A stretch of DNA of 64,000 nucleotides from NCBI RefSeq assembly GCF_900100305.1, contig NZ_FNEY01000007.1, positions 62,001-126,000 of the forward strand, given 5' to 3'. The notes under the pieces were generated by a model, which saw only the letters and a list, made by a program, of their open reading frames with translations, did not search any database and was not told where the DNA came from. A program made the translations under genes and the position numbers. This document shows, in pieces, positions 48,748 through 59,643 of the stretch. Origin of the DNA: Paracidovorax citrulli. Its GTDB lineage: Bacteria > Pseudomonadota > Gammaproteobacteria > Burkholderiales > Burkholderiaceae_C. The number at the start of each line of letters is the position of its first letter. Positions within the stretch are counted from its first letter, which is position 1.

Positions 48748-50727
48748 ATGTCCCTGCTGCATCGACTGAGCCTGCTTCACAAGTTCCTCATCCTCGGGGT
48801 CATCGCGTTGCTCATGGGCGCGCTACCCACGGTGCTGTATGTGCATGGCGCGTTGCAGCAGATCGGGGCCGCGCGCTACGAAAGCCAGGGCGCGCCGGCC
48901 CTGATCGCGGTCAACCGGGCGGTTCAGCGGCTGCAGGTCCACCGCGGGCTGTCGGCGGCCATGCTCGGCGGCGACGAGGCACTGGCAGCGCGCCGGCCCG
49001 CCGCGCGCGACGCGCTCAACCAGGCCTTCGCGGATGCCGAGAAGGCGTTCACCCAGGCCCGTGTGCCGCAGGCCCAGATGCAGGCGTGGAACGCCGCCGC
49101 ACAGACGTGGCAGAGCCTGGAACAGGCCGTCACCGCACGCTCGCTGCAGCCGCCGCAGAGCCTCGCCCAACACACGCAGCTCGTGGCGACGCTGATGCAG
49201 ATCGGGGAAGAACTGCTGCACCACTACGGTTTCCAGACCGATCCGGACATGGCCACGCAGGACCTGATCCAGGCCGCCGTGGTGAACGCACCCATGCTCG
49301 GGGAAAAACTCGGCCTGCTGCGCGGGCAGGGCTCCGGCTACCTGGCGCGCCAGGCCCTGCCGCCGGAGGGCAGGGGCGCGCTGCAGGCGCTGCAGCAGCG
49401 CGTGGGCGAGCTGGAGGCGGATACCTTCCGCAATTTCGAGCGCGCGCTGGCGGACGAAGACCTGCGCAAGGCGCTGGCCGGCCCGGTGCAGGACGTGCGC
49501 ACCCGCGTGACGGCATCGCGCCAGCTGGTGGACCGCAGCCTGCTGTCGGCCAGCGAACTCACCATGCCCGCCAAGGACTACTTCGACCAGCTCACCGGCA
49601 CGCTGGAAGCGCTGAACCAGCTCAACACCACCGCGATGGCCAGCCTGGACGCGGCGCTGTTGCGGCGCGTGTCCGCCGACCAGCGGAAGCTGGGCGCCGC
49701 CTCGGCCATGCTGCTGCTCGCGCTGGCGCTGGGCCTGGGCCTGGGCGTGGTGTTCATGCGCTCGATCACCCAGCCCCTCGCGCAGGCGGTGCGGCTGGCC
49801 AGCGCGGTGGCCGACGGCGACCTGAGCGGCGACGACGTGCCGCACGGCACCAACGAGGTCGGCCGGCTCATCGCGACGCAGCAGCAGATGCGCGCGCGCC
49901 TCAAGCCCATGGTGGCCCAGGTGCGCGGCGGTGCCGAGGGCGTGGCCACGGCCAGCGCAGAGATCGCCCAGGGCAACATGGATCTCTCGGCCCGCACGGA
50001 AAGCCAGGCCAGCGCCCTGGAGGAAACCGCCGCCTCGATGGAGCAGATGACGGCCACCGTGCGGCAGAACGCGGACAACGCGCGCCAGGCCAACCAGCTC
50101 GCCATGAATGCCAGCCTGGTCGCCGCCCAGGGCGGGGAGGTGGTGACGCAGGTGGTGCAGACCATGCAGGGCATCCGCACCGCGTCCGGAAAGATCGCCG
50201 ACATCATCGGGGTGATCGATTCCATTGCGTTCCAGACCAACATCCTGGCGCTGAACGCGGCCGTGGAAGCCGCCCGCGCCGGCGAGCAGGGCCGGGGCTT
50301 CGCCGTGGTGGCGAGCGAGGTGCGTGCCCTGGCGGGGCGCAGCGCCGAGGCCGCCAAGGAAATCAAGGTGCTCATCGGCGACAGCGTGCAGCGCGTGCAG
50401 CAGGGCGGCGAACTCGCCGACCAGGCGGGCGCGACCATGGCCGAGGTGGTGCAGGCCATCCAGCGCGTGACGGGCATCATGGGGGAGATCAGCGAAGCCA
50501 GCCAGGAGCAGAGCCAGGGCGTCGCGCAGGTGGGCGAGGCCGTCACGCAGATGGACCAGGCCACCCAGCAGAACGCGGCGCTGGTCGAGGAAATGGCCGC
50601 GGCGGCCAATGGCCTGCGCACGCAGGCCGACGAGCTGGTGCGCGCCGCAGCCGTGTTCCGGCTCGCCGCGGGCGACGAGCCGGGCGCGGGGGGCACGCTC
50701 CGCATTCGCCAAGGCGAAGCTGGCTGA
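48748..50727 (+). CDS. Methyl-accepting chemotaxis protein
   Basis: A 659-residue transmembrane chemoreceptor. Helix 1 ([20 protein letters not shown]) and helix 2 (around residues 311-330) bracket a periplasmic helical sensor domain of about 280 residues. That domain contains [19 protein letters not shown], reminiscent of the nitrate-sensing NIT domain, though the match is partial. A HAMP domain and the signalling tip [36 protein letters not shown] follow. The C terminus lacks the NWETF-type pentapeptide for CheR/CheB docking. It is a single-gene unit; the ligand is unknown. Confidence 0.95.
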   Translation: MSLLHRLSLLHKFLILGVIALLMGALPTVLYVHGALQQIGAARYESQGAPALIAVNRAVQRLQVHRGLSAAMLGGDEALAARRPAARDALNQAFADAEKAFTQARVPQAQMQAWNAAAQTWQSLEQAVTARSLQPPQSLAQHTQLVATLMQIGEELLHHYGFQTDPDMATQDLIQAAVVNAPMLGEKLGLLRGQGSGYLARQALPPEGRGALQALQQRVGELEADTFRNFERALADEDLRKALAGPVQDVRTRVTASRQLVDRSLLSASELTMPAKDYFDQLTGTLEALNQLNTTAMASLDAALLRRVSADQRKLGAASAMLLLALALGLGLGVVFMRSITQPLAQAVRLASAVADGDLSGDDVPHGTNEVGRLIATQQQMRARLKPMVAQVRGGAEGVATASAEIAQGNMDLSARTESQASALEETAASMEQMTATVRQNADNARQANQLAMNASLVAAQGGEVVTQVVQTMQGIRTASGKIADIIGVIDSIAFQTNILALNAAVEAARAGEQGRGFAVVASEVRALAGRSAEAAKEIKVLIGDSVQRVQQGGELADQAGATMAEVVQAIQRVTGIMGEISEASQEQSQGVAQVGEAVTQMDQATQQNAALVEEMAAAANGLRTQADELVRAAAVFRLAAGDEPGAGGTLRIRQGEAG

Positions 50728-50931
50728 CGGCCACCTGACCAGCCTCCCGCCCTCCCTGCGCTGGTGGGCGTTTTGACTCGGCCGTACAACGGCCGGCCGC
50801 AGGATGACATTTCGTCACCATTTCCCTGCAATTCAGGATGCATGCTGACAACCGGGAACCCTCCGTTGCCGTTAGGCACCGGTTCCCGCACCGGCGGTCC
50901 ACGCCGTCTCCGCCCCCACGGAAGCTCACCC

Positions 50932-52782
50932 ATGCACTCCAATCCCACGGCCCCCGCCGGGCTGCCGCCCGCCGACCCGACGCAGCCTCGCTCCCCCACC
51001 GGACCGGCGGCCCCGGCCTCGCCCGCCATGGCCGCCTTCGCCGCCGCCGGCCTGCTGGCCGCATGCGGCGGGGGCAGCGGGGGCGAGCCGGCGTCCCCCG
51101 CCGGTGCCAGCGGCACCGCTGCAGGCACGGGGGGCGGAACGGCGGCCACGGCGCCCGCCACGGAAACGGATGCCGTGCGCTTCCTGCTCCAGGCCCAGTT
51201 CTCCGCCACCGACGAGGACATCGCCGCCGTGCGCGCCAAAGGCTACGCCGCCTGGCTGGCCGAACAGTTCGCGCAGCCCATCGGCACGACGGGCACCGAC
51301 TGGCTGGCGCAGCGCGGCTATGGCGTGGCGAACGCGGACACGCGCTACCACAACACGTCCTACCCCGCCGATTACATGCTGTGGAGCCAGCTCTTCACCG
51401 AGCGCGATGCCGTGCGCAAGCGCGTGGCGCTGGCGCTCTCGGAGATCATGGTCGTCTCCACCAATGGACTGAACCAGCCGTGGCCCGCGTTCCTCGCCGC
51501 CGGCTACTGGGACGTGCTCAACCAGCATGCGCTCGGCAATTTCCGCGCGCTGCTGGAGGCCGTGACGCTCAACCCCGCCATGGGCGTGTACCTCAACGCC
51601 CTGGGCAGCCAGAAGGAGGATGCGCGCACCGGCCGCCAGCCCGACGAGAACTATGCCCGCGAGGTGATGCAGCTCTTCACACTGGGCCTGTACCGGCTGA
51701 ACGCCGACGGCACCGAGCAGCGCGACGCGAGCGGCAACCGCATCGAGACCTACGGCCCCTCCGACGTGAGCAACCTCGCGCGGGTGTTCACCGGCTACGA
51801 CTACGACCGCAGCCAGAACCAGTCGTTCACCGTGGGCACCAGCACCGTGCCGGGGCCCCAGCAGGCGGGGCGGCCGATGGTGCTGGTCGCCAGCCGGCAC
51901 TCGGCGCTGGCCGCGACGTTCCTGGGTACGACCATCGGAGCGGGCACCCCGGGCGATGCGGCCCTGAAGACCGCGCTGGATACGCTTTTCAACCACCCCA
52001 ACGTCGCCCCGTTCATCGGCCGGCAGCTCATCCAGCGGCTGGTGACGAGCAACCCCAGCCCCGCCTACGTGGCGCGGGTGGCGGCCGCCTTCTCGGACAA
52101 CGGCAGCGGGGTGCGCGGCGACCTGCGCGCCGTGGTGGCAGCGATCCTGCTCGACAGCGAGGCCCGGGATGCCGCAGGCCTGTCCAGCCCCTCCTTCGGC
52201 CGACTGCGCGAGCCCATGGTGCGCTTCGTCCAGTGGGGCCGCACCTTCGGCCTGCGGTCGGCCCGCGGCAGCTGGAAGCTCGGCGACCTGAGCGACCCGG
52301 CCTCCCGGCTGGGGCAGAGCCCGCTGCGCTCGCCTTCGGTGTTCAATTTCTTCCGCCCCGGCTACGTGCCGCCCTCCACGGCCATCGCGTCCGCCGGGCA
52401 GGTGGCGCCGGAGTTCCAGATCGTCACCGAGTCCAGCGTGGGCGGCTACCTGAACTTCATGCAGAACGCGATCCGCAACGGCCTGTTCGTGAACGCTCCC
52501 GACCTGCCGCAGAACAACGCGAGCAACGGCAACAACGGCTTCGACATCACCTGCGACTATGCCGCCCTGCTCCCGCTGGTGACCGATCCGGCCGCACTGG
52601 TGCGCAAGGCGGCGCTGCTGCTGTCGGGGGGCCAGATCTCCGATGCCACGCAGGCGCGCATCGCCAATGCGCTGGCAGCCACGCCGGTCACGGCCTCGAG
52701 CAGCGCGGCGGCCAAGCTCAACCGCGTGGCCGCAGCCGTCTTCCTGGTCATGGCCTGCCCGGCCTATCTCGTGCAGAAGTGA
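50932..52782 (+). CDS. DUF1800 family exported lipoprotein
   Basis: A 616-residue protein. After a Pro-rich start, a hydrophobic stretch ends in LLAACGGGSGGEP, a lipobox followed by a flexible linker. The DUF1800 region begins at AVRFLLQAQFSATDEDIAAVRAKG and includes ENYAREVMQLFTLGLY and FNFFRPGYVPP. It is paired with a DUF1501 gene 35 bases downstream, the standard partner. Such pairs are widespread exported proteins of unknown function; roles in surface or extracellular polymer processing have been proposed but are not established. The 204-base leader contains CGGCCGT/ACGGCCG and GGGAACC/GGTTCCC inverted repeats. Confidence 0.9.
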   Translation: MHSNPTAPAGLPPADPTQPRSPTGPAAPASPAMAAFAAAGLLAACGGGSGGEPASPAGASGTAAGTGGGTAATAPATETDAVRFLLQAQFSATDEDIAAVRAKGYAAWLAEQFAQPIGTTGTDWLAQRGYGVANADTRYHNTSYPADYMLWSQLFTERDAVRKRVALALSEIMVVSTNGLNQPWPAFLAAGYWDVLNQHALGNFRALLEAVTLNPAMGVYLNALGSQKEDARTGRQPDENYAREVMQLFTLGLYRLNADGTEQRDASGNRIETYGPSDVSNLARVFTGYDYDRSQNQSFTVGTSTVPGPQQAGRPMVLVASRHSALAATFLGTTIGAGTPGDAALKTALDTLFNHPNVAPFIGRQLIQRLVTSNPSPAYVARVAAAFSDNGSGVRGDLRAVVAAILLDSEARDAAGLSSPSFGRLREPMVRFVQWGRTFGLRSARGSWKLGDLSDPASRLGQSPLRSPSVFNFFRPGYVPPSTAIASAGQVAPEFQIVTESSVGGYLNFMQNAIRNGLFVNAPDLPQNNASNGNNGFDITCDYAALLPLVTDPAALVRKAALLLSGGQISDATQARIANALAATPVTASSSAAAKLNRVAAAVFLVMACPAYLVQK

Positions 52783-52817
52783 ACGGCCCGCGCCGTCCCC
52801 CCACCGGAGCCCATTCC

Positions 52818-54263
52818 ATGCCGTTCATCGATCCCGCACGACACACGCGCCGCGCCTTCCTGCGCCGCTCGGCCCAGCTCGCCGCCACCGGCGCCGCGCT
52901 GCCCATGGCGCTCAACCTCGCCGCGATGGGCGAGGCCGCCGCCTTCGACGCGCAGGACTACAAGGCGCTGGTCTGCGTCTTCCTGTCCGGTGGCTGCGAC
53001 TACGCCAACACCGTCGTGCCGTACGACGGCACCCGCTACGCGCAGTACGCCGCCATCCGCGGCGGCGGCTCCGACGGCACGGCCGGCGGCATCGCGCTCG
53101 GGCGCGCGGCGCTGGGCGCCACGCTGCTGCAGCCGGCCACGCCGCTGGCAGGAGGCCTGCAGTACGCACTGCATCCGGCCATGACCGGCATGGCGGGCCT
53201 TTTCAACGCCGGCCACGCGGCCGTGCAGCTCAACGTAGGCCCGCTGCTGGTGCCGCTCACGCGCGCGCAGTACGCGAGCGGCGACCGGCGCAACTATCCG
53301 CTGCCGCCCAAGCTCTTCTCGCACAACGACCAGCAATCGGTATGGCAGTCGCAGGGTGCCGAAGGCTCCACCGTGGGCTGGGGCGGGAACCTGGGCGACC
53401 TCGCGCTGTCATCCAACGCCACCTCGCTCTTCACCTGCATCTCGGCCAGCGGCAACGCCGTGTTCCTTTCGGGCGACCAGGCGCTGCAATACCAGATCAG
53501 CCCCAGCGGCGCCGTGCCCATCAACGGCGTGAAGAACAATGTCTATGGCTCCAGCGCGGTGCGCAGCGTGCTCGGCGAACTGGTGCAGGCCGCAAGCAGC
53601 CACGTGCTGGAGGCGGAATACGCGCGCGTCACGCAGCGCTCCATCGGCGCGGAAGGGCAGATTTCCGCGGCCCTGGCCGGCACGAGCCTGTCCACCGCCT
53701 TTCCCACGAACAACGCCCTCGCCGACCAGCTCAAGGTGGTGGCGCGGCTGATCGCGGCACGCGGCGCGCTCGGCACGAAGCGCCAGGTGTTCTTCGTCTC
53801 GCTGGGCGGCTTCGACCTGCACGACAACCTCATCGCCACCCAGCCCGTGCTGCTGGACAAGGTGAGCAGCGCCATGACCGCCTTCTACAACGCCACCGCG
53901 GAACTGGGCGTGGCCGACAAGGTCACGGCCTTCACCGCGTCGGACTTCGGCCGCACCCTCACTTCGAACGGCGACGGCTCCGACCACGGCTGGGGCAGCC
54001 ACCACTTCGTCGTGGGCGGCGCGGTGCGCGGCGCGGCCTTCTACGGCACGCCCCCGCCCATCAGCGTGGGCAACGGCAGCGGCAGCGAGGACCAGTGGCA
54101 CGTGGGCCAGGGGCGCCTGCTGCCCAGCACCGCCGTGGACCAGTACGCCGCCACCCTCGCGCGCTGGTTCGGCGTGGCGAACACGGAACTGGCGGGCGTG
54201 CTGCCGCGCATCGGGAATTTCGGGGGGTCGGCGTATCCGGTGAACCTGGGGTTCATGGGGTAA
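52818..54263 (+). CDS. DUF1501 family Tat-exported protein
   Basis: A 481-residue protein with a twin-arginine signal (TRRAFLRRS at about residues 10-18) and a hydrophobic region ending around AAAFD, so it should be exported folded. DUF1501 belongs to the alkaline-phosphatase/sulfatase-like superfamily. SGGCDYANTVVPYDGTRY, VSLGGFDLHDN and TSNGDGSDHGWGSHHFVVGG carry the Asp and His residues that could bind metal. It is co-transcribed with the DUF1800 gene. The activity is unknown. Confidence 0.92.
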   Translation: MPFIDPARHTRRAFLRRSAQLAATGAALPMALNLAAMGEAAAFDAQDYKALVCVFLSGGCDYANTVVPYDGTRYAQYAAIRGGGSDGTAGGIALGRAALGATLLQPATPLAGGLQYALHPAMTGMAGLFNAGHAAVQLNVGPLLVPLTRAQYASGDRRNYPLPPKLFSHNDQQSVWQSQGAEGSTVGWGGNLGDLALSSNATSLFTCISASGNAVFLSGDQALQYQISPSGAVPINGVKNNVYGSSAVRSVLGELVQAASSHVLEAEYARVTQRSIGAEGQISAALAGTSLSTAFPTNNALADQLKVVARLIAARGALGTKRQVFFVSLGGFDLHDNLIATQPVLLDKVSSAMTAFYNATAELGVADKVTAFTASDFGRTLTSNGDGSDHGWGSHHFVVGGAVRGAAFYGTPPPISVGNGSGSEDQWHVGQGRLLPSTAVDQYAATLARWFGVANTELAGVLPRIGNFGGSAYPVNLGFMG

Positions 54264-54297
54264 GCCGCACTGCAACACGGCAGCAGCGCACGAATCA

Positions 54298-54699
54298 TCA
54301 CGGCTTGGGACAACTGACCAACGGCGACGCTGGCGTGCATTCCGGGGGGACTTTTTCAAAAACGACGTCTCTGCCGACACGAACTTCATTCTGGTCCACA
54401 GAAGAATTCAAGTACCACGTGATTTCTCCGTTCAGCCAGAGATCGACGACCTCGCTTTCCCCAAGCAGCGTTTTGGGCTCGATCTTGTACAAGCGCACGA
54501 TATAAGGCATCTTGAAAGTGGGGTGGGCGATTTTTTGCAGAAGAGATGCCTTGTGAAACTCCAAACGATAAACCCGATGTGGACTGTTTTCACTGTCGAA
54601 AAATGTGGGGGTAGCAGCGCACCAGATCATGATCACGAGTGCATTCACAGCCAAGCACCAAACAATACACGGAATCTTCTTGAGTTGGGAAAAATTCAT
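54298..54699 (-). CDS. Small membrane-anchored protein of unknown function
   Basis: A 133-residue protein with one N-terminal transmembrane or signal-anchor helix (IPCIVWCLAVNALVIMIWCAA) and a soluble beta-rich domain. No family is recognised. Its ATG shares one base with the TAA stop of the DUF6402-type gene (TAATG), so translation is coupled and the two products probably work together. It is clearly less GC-rich than the flanking chromosome. A periplasmic immunity or accessory protein is one possibility, unproven. Confidence 0.65.
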   Translation of the reverse strand: MNFSQLKKIPCIVWCLAVNALVIMIWCAATPTFFDSENSPHRVYRLEFHKASLLQKIAHPTFKMPYIVRLYKIEPKTLLGESEVVDLWLNGEITWYLNSSVDQNEVRVGRDVVFEKVPPECTPASPLVSCPKP

Positions 54700-55580
54700 T
54701 ACCACTCCAATTTGACGGGAAAAGGCAGGCTTGTCCGATGCACATCGGAAAGCACAAGGAAATCACCGCCGCGACCATGCAATGCACGCCATTTTCGGAA
54801 GTCGTTGTTTTGCACAAAATAGGTGCGACCAGGCGCCTTGCTTTGAGTTTCTTCTATTTCTTCCTGAGAAACAGCTATCGATGCACTTACATCGAAGCGA
54901 TGGACGCCTTGATGCCCCCAAAATCCCAACGGCTGCGAAAGAAAATTATTTTCTCGATCATTGAAATCATAAGATTCACGCAAGTAAAATCCCAGCTCGT
55001 CAATATCAATAGCTAACTGGCCTGTACCTTTTCTGGTGACTATTCCTGATACGGCTACTTTGAGTGTTGCCTCTCCCATGGCGCCATAGAAATCATCCAG
55101 GGGGTCAGCAAGGCTGCCTAGACCAATAAAGTTCACTTGACAGGATTCATCCAGAATTTTTGCCGGTAACGCAAGATTACCAAACCTCCAACGCGGTTCG
55201 GTTTGGATATCGCTTTGCTTTTTCAAATGGAGTCGCAGCTGCGCCTTGCCCGCGGGACTTGCCCATTGCGCCTGCAGTTGTGTCATGGCGGTACGCACTC
55301 TGGCAAAGCCAAGCGCCCATGCCATGGTCACGGTGCTTTCGTCCAAGTAAGCCGGGATCAGACGGCTCAACCGATAGTTGTCGCGCCCTTGCTTCATAAG
55401 ATCAGGCATCTCGAACGCCGCCCCCCGAAACCACCGCTCCATCAACGCCGCAGCCACCGGCCACCCCAAGCGCGAACGCATCACACCCGGAATGTCATCC
55501 AGTTGGAAAATCCGCACCTTGGGCGGCAGTTTTTTCTCCAGTTGCGCACAGTTGCCCCTGGTCAACATGGACCACTCCAC
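54699..55580 (-). CDS. DUF6402-like protein
   Basis: A 293-residue protein without signal peptide. The segments RSRLGWPVAAALMERWFRG, IGLGSLADPLDDFYGAMGEATL, IDELGFYLRESYDFND, QPLGFWGHQGV and the ending NDFRKWRALHGRGGDFLVLSDV correspond to what I know of the DUF6402 family, often encoded near VgrG/PAAR-type type VI secretion genes. None are present here, so the pair would be an orphan island. A GTG at 55580 has GGGGAGG eight bases upstream; an ATG at 55568 is the alternative. GC content is lower than in the surrounding genes. Confidence 0.7.
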   Translation of the reverse strand: MEWSMLTRGNCAQLEKKLPPKVRIFQLDDIPGVMRSRLGWPVAAALMERWFRGAAFEMPDLMKQGRDNYRLSRLIPAYLDESTVTMAWALGFARVRTAMTQLQAQWASPAGKAQLRLHLKKQSDIQTEPRWRFGNLALPAKILDESCQVNFIGLGSLADPLDDFYGAMGEATLKVAVSGIVTRKGTGQLAIDIDELGFYLRESYDFNDRENNFLSQPLGFWGHQGVHRFDVSASIAVSQEEIEETQSKAPGRTYFVQNNDFRKWRALHGRGGDFLVLSDVHRTSLPFPVKLEW

Positions 55581-55710
55581 TCATGGAACCTCCCCTAACC
55601 GCCGGTTGTTTTAGCGGCGCGATTCTATGGAAGAGCTGGTAAGTTCAACCACCGGGGTTCGCCTCGTTACATTTGTAGCGACCGAACCATTCCGTGAAAA
55701 GAAGGCAGCG

Positions 55711-58700
55711 TTACAAATACCGCGCCAAATACCGCCCCGTATGGCTCGCCGGATTCGCCGCCACCTCCTCGGGCGTGCCCTCGGCCACCACGGTACCGCC
55801 GCCCGCCCCGCCTTCGGGACCCATGTCGATGATCCAGTCGGCCGTCTTGATGACGTCCAGGTTGTGCTCGATCACCACGATGGTGTTGCCCGCGTCGCGC
55901 AGCTGGTGCAGCACCTTCAGCAGCAGGTCGATGTCCGCGAAGTGCAGGCCCGTGGTGGGCTCGTCCAGGATGTAGAGCGTGCGGCCCGTGTCGCGCTTGG
56001 ACAGCTCCTGGGCCAGCTTCACGCGCTGGGCCTCGCCGCCCGAGAGGGTCGTGGCGGCCTGGCCCAGGCGGATGTATGACAGGCCCACGTCGAGCAGTGT
56101 CTGCAGCTTGCGGGCGATCGCCGGCACGTCCTGGAAGAAGGCGTGGGCATCCTCCACCGTCAGTTCCAGGATCTGCGCGATGTTCCGGCCCTTCCACTGC
56201 ACTTCGAGCGTTTCGCGGTTGTAGCGCTGCCCATGGCAGACGTCGCAGGGCACGTACACGTCGGGCAGGAAGTGCATCTCCACCTTCACGACGCCGTCGC
56301 CCTGGCAGGCCTCGCAGCGCCCGCCGGCCACGTTGAAGCTGAAGCGCCCGGGACCGTAGCCGCGCTCGCGGGCGGTATGGGTCTCGGCCATCAGTTCGCG
56401 GATCGGCGTGAACAGCCCCGTGTAGGTGGCCGGATTGCTGCGCGGCGTGCGGCCGATGGGCGACTGATCGACGTTGATGACCTTGTCGAAGTATTCGATG
56501 CCCTCGATCGCTTCGTGCGGCGCCGGCTCGTCGTGGGACCGGTAGAGCTGGCGCGCCACGGCGGCGTAGAGCGTGTCGTTGACCAGCGTGCTCTTGCCCG
56601 AACCCGAGACGCCCGTCACGCAGGTGAGCAGGCCCACGGGGAACTCCACGCTCACGTTCTTCAGGCTGTGGCCCGTGGCGCCCACCACGCGCAGCGCCTG
56701 CAGGCGCCCCTGCTTCGCGCGGTGCTCGGCCATGCGCTCGGCGCGGCGGCGGCTCGCGTCGGTTTCGGGGAAGCGCGATTTGCCCTTCCTGGCGGGCTCG
56801 GGCTCCGCCGCCTCCAGCACCGGCAGCCAGGGCGTGCGGCGTGCGGGCACGGGGATGCGGCGCGCGCCCGATAGGTACTGGCCGGTGAGCGAATCCGGGT
56901 GGGCGCTCAGCTCGTCGCTCGTGCCCTGGGCCATCACGCGGCCGCCGTGCACGCCCGCGCCCGGGCCCATGTCCACGCAGTGGTCGGCGGCGCGGATCAT
57001 GTCCTCGTCGTGCTCCACCACGATCACGCTGTTGCCGATGTCGCGCAGGTGCTGCAGCGTGGCGATCAGCCGGTCGTTGTCGCGCTGGTGCAGGCCGATG
57101 CTGGGCTCGTCGAGCACGTACATCACGCCCGTCAGGCCCGAGCCGATCTGGCTGGCCAGGCGGATGCGCTGCGCCTCGCCGCCCGAGAGCGTCTCGGCGC
57201 TGCGGTCCAGGCTCAGGTAGTTCAGGCCCACGTCGTTCAGGAAGGTGAGGCGCGTGGCGATCTCGCGCACCACCTTGCCGGCGATCTCGGCCTTGGCGCC
57301 GCTCAGCTGCAGCGCCTCGAACCAGGTCCGGGCCTCGGCAAGCGTGGCGCGGCTCACCTCGTAGATGGCGCGGGACTGCTCGCCCTCGCCCACGCGCACG
57401 TGGCGCGCCTCCAGCCGCAGGCGCGTGCCGTGGCAGTCGGGGCAGGGCTGGGTGCTCCGCAGGCGGGCGAGGTCTTCGCGCACGACGGTGGAATCGGTCT
57501 CGCGGTAGCGCCGCGCCATGTTCGGCAGAATGCCCTCGAACGGGTGCTTCCTGACGATGGCCTTGCCCTTGTTGGCACCGCTGTCCAGGATGTAGCTGAA
57601 GGCGATCTCTTCCTCGCCGGAGCCGTACAGCACGGCGCTGCGCACGCGTTCGGGCAGCGACTCGAACGGCGCCTCGACATCGAAGCCATAGTGCCGGGCC
57701 AGGCTCTCCAGCATGGCGAAGTAATAGCCGTTGCGCCGGTCCCAGCCCTTGATGGCGCCGCTGGCCAGGCTCAGGGACGGAAAGGCCACGACCCGCGCAG
57801 GATCGAACACCTCCTGCTGGCCCAGGCCGTCGCAGGTGGGGCAGGCACCGATCGGCGAATTGAACGAGAACAGGCGCGGCTCCAGCTCGGGCAGCGAGAA
57901 GCCGCAGACGGGGCAGGCGAACTTGCTGGAAAAGAGGTGCTCCCGCTCCGAATCCATCTCCAGCGCCAGTACGCGGCCGTTGCCGTCGGCGCCGGCTGCC
58001 TCCTGGCCCACGCGCAGCGCGGCCTCGAAGCTCTCGGCCAGGCGCTGCCGGAATCCACCGCTCGCCGCCGGCTCGGAGTCCGCGCGCACCTTCAGCCGGT
58101 CGATCACCACGTCGATGTCGTGCTTCTCGGTTTTCTTCAGCTGGGGGAGGTTCTCCACCTCGTGGATCGCTCCATCCACCCGGAAACGCACGTAGCCCAG
58201 CGCCTGCATCTGCGCGAACAGGTCGGTGAACTCGCCCTTGCGGCCACGCGCCACCGGGGCCAGCACCATGAGACGCGTGTCTTCGGGCAGCGCCAGCACG
58301 GTATCCACCATCTGGCTCACCGTCTGCGCGGCCAGCGGCAGGCCGTGCTCGGGGCAGTAGGGCGTGCCGGCGCGGGCGTAGAGCAGGCGCAGGTAGTCGT
58401 GGATCTCGGTCACCGTGCCCACGGTGGAGCGCGGGTTGTGGCTGGTGGCCTTCTGCTCGATGGAAATCGCGGGCGACAGGCCCTCGATCAGGTCCACGTC
58501 CGGCTTGTCCAGCCGGCCCAGGAACTGCCGCGCATAGGCCGAGAGGCTCTCCACGTAGCGTCGCTGGCCCTCCGCATAGAGCGTGTCGAACGCGAGGCTC
58601 GACTTGCCCGAGCCCGACAGCCCGGTGATGACCACCAGCTGGTTGCGCGGCAGGTCCAGGTCGATGTTCTTGAGGTTGTGCGTGCGCGCGCCGCGGATGC

Positions 58701-58782
58701 TGATGCGCTGCTCGCGCAGGGCGCGGGCCAGGTAGGCCCCTTCGCCAGGGCGCGGATCATCGGAGGCGGTGGGCTCAGTCAC
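55711..58782 (-). CDS. uvrA: Excinuclease ABC subunit A
   Basis: A 1023-residue UvrA, the damage-scanning ATPase of nucleotide excision repair. It has two ABC ATPase units: Walker A motifs GLSGSGKSS and GVSGSGKST, signature LSGGEAQR twice, and helices with [11 protein letters not shown] and [11 protein letters not shown]. Zinc modules include [19 protein letters not shown] with CPTCDG, and CEACQGDG with CDVCHGQ. It is longer than E. coli UvrA because of a linker of about 70 residues between the two halves (around [22 protein letters not shown]). The start is a GTG. It is divergent from the APS-kinase gene. Confidence 0.98.
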   Translation of the reverse strand: MTEPTASDDPRPGEGAYLARALREQRISIRGARTHNLKNIDLDLPRNQLVVITGLSGSGKSSLAFDTLYAEGQRRYVESLSAYARQFLGRLDKPDVDLIEGLSPAISIEQKATSHNPRSTVGTVTEIHDYLRLLYARAGTPYCPEHGLPLAAQTVSQMVDTVLALPEDTRLMVLAPVARGRKGEFTDLFAQMQALGYVRFRVDGAIHEVENLPQLKKTEKHDIDVVIDRLKVRADSEPAASGGFRQRLAESFEAALRVGQEAAGADGNGRVLALEMDSEREHLFSSKFACPVCGFSLPELEPRLFSFNSPIGACPTCDGLGQQEVFDPARVVAFPSLSLASGAIKGWDRRNGYYFAMLESLARHYGFDVEAPFESLPERVRSAVLYGSGEEEIAFSYILDSGANKGKAIVRKHPFEGILPNMARRYRETDSTVVREDLARLRSTQPCPDCHGTRLRLEARHVRVGEGEQSRAIYEVSRATLAEARTWFEALQLSGAKAEIAGKVVREIATRLTFLNDVGLNYLSLDRSAETLSGGEAQRIRLASQIGSGLTGVMYVLDEPSIGLHQRDNDRLIATLQHLRDIGNSVIVVEHDEDMIRAADHCVDMGPGAGVHGGRVMAQGTSDELSAHPDSLTGQYLSGARRIPVPARRTPWLPVLEAAEPEPARKGKSRFPETDASRRRAERMAEHRAKQGRLQALRVVGATGHSLKNVSVEFPVGLLTCVTGVSGSGKSTLVNDTLYAAVARQLYRSHDEPAPHEAIEGIEYFDKVINVDQSPIGRTPRSNPATYTGLFTPIRELMAETHTARERGYGPGRFSFNVAGGRCEACQGDGVVKVEMHFLPDVYVPCDVCHGQRYNRETLEVQWKGRNIAQILELTVEDAHAFFQDVPAIARKLQTLLDVGLSYIRLGQAATTLSGGEAQRVKLAQELSKRDTGRTLYILDEPTTGLHFADIDLLLKVLHQLRDAGNTIVVIEHNLDVIKTADWIIDMGPEGGAGGGTVVAEGTPEEVAANPASHTGRYLARYL

Positions 58783-58881
58783 TTAAAGGGCGTCGGCATG
58801 CGGGAAACCCACCATGATAGGTGAGGCCGGCCGGCGGTGCCCGTGCCCATAATCGAAGCCCGTTCCACCGGCGCCCGCGCC

Positions 58882-59472
58882 ATGATCTTCCCGCCGCCAG
58901 CCGCCTCCACCGCCATCACCCGCCAGGACCGCGAACGCCTGCAGGGCCACCCCGCCCGGGCCGTCTGGCTCACCGGGCTCTCGGGCGCGGGCAAGACCAC
59001 CCTCGCGCACGCGCTGGAAACCTCGCTGCACCACGACGGCCTGCGCACTTTCGTGCTCGACGGTGACCGCCTGCGCGCCGGGCTCAGCAGCGACCTGGGC
59101 TTCACCGATGCGGACCGGGCCGAGAGCATCCGCCGGGCCGCGCATGTGGCGCGGCTGTTCGTGGACGCGGGGATGGTCGCCATCGTCGCGCTGATCTCGC
59201 CGTTCCGGGCCGAGCGCGCCGCGGCGCAGGCGCTGTTCGCGCCCGGGGATTTCGTCGAGGTGTACGTGAACGTGCCGCTGGCCGTGGCCGAGGAGCGCGA
59301 TCCCAAGGGCCTGTACCGGCAGGCCCGCAGCGGCGCGCTGCCGCGCTTCACGGGGATCGACTCGCCCTACGAGCCGCCGGAGGCCCCCGCATTGGAGCTG
59401 CGCACCGACGCGCTTTCCGTGGCGCAGTGCGTGCAGCGCCTGCGCGCGCAACTGGGCCTGCCGTCGGCATAG
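58882..59472 (+). CDS. cysC: Adenylylsulfate (APS) kinase-like protein
   Basis: A 196-residue P-loop kinase. Walker A is GLSGAGKTT at residues 32-40. The APS-binding region reads DGDRLRAGLSSDLGF, where Arg63 replaces the asparagine of the canonical DGDN. ISPFRAER, FVEVYVNVPLAVAEERDPKGLY and FTGIDSPYEPP are typical CysC blocks. It should phosphorylate APS to PAPS. No other sulfate-assimilation gene is adjacent, so it may supply PAPS for a sulfotransferase or be a divergent kinase. CATAAT at 58848-58853 is a likely -10 box. It is followed by the ubiquitin-domain gene after 171 bases. Confidence 0.88.
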   Translation: MIFPPPAASTAITRQDRERLQGHPARAVWLTGLSGAGKTTLAHALETSLHHDGLRTFVLDGDRLRAGLSSDLGFTDADRAESIRRAAHVARLFVDAGMVAIVALISPFRAERAAAQALFAPGDFVEVYVNVPLAVAEERDPKGLYRQARSGALPRFTGIDSPYEPPEAPALELRTDALSVAQCVQRLRAQLGLPSA

Positions 59473-59643
59473 GCGCCCGTTGCCCGCTCCAGCCCGACCG
59501 TGGGCAGCGGAAATTGCGCAGAGCGCACTTCACACGGCAGCGGTGTTCCGCCATGATGCGGGGATGCGCTTTTGTATCCAAAAGTTACGCCCGTCGTTTC
59601 CGCCTTTTTGCCGCCGGCGTGCGCGGCCAGGTCCCGTTGCCCC

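Noticed and set aside
56899-58824. Plus-strand 641-codon frame opposite uvrA
   Set aside because: No domain, and uvrA covers the region with all ABC and zinc motifs.
59552-59643. Earlier starts for the ubiquitin-domain gene (ATGs near 59553-59564 or an in-frame TTG at 59572)
   Set aside because: The ATGs are out of frame, and the TTG would put 24 extra residues before a good signal peptide.
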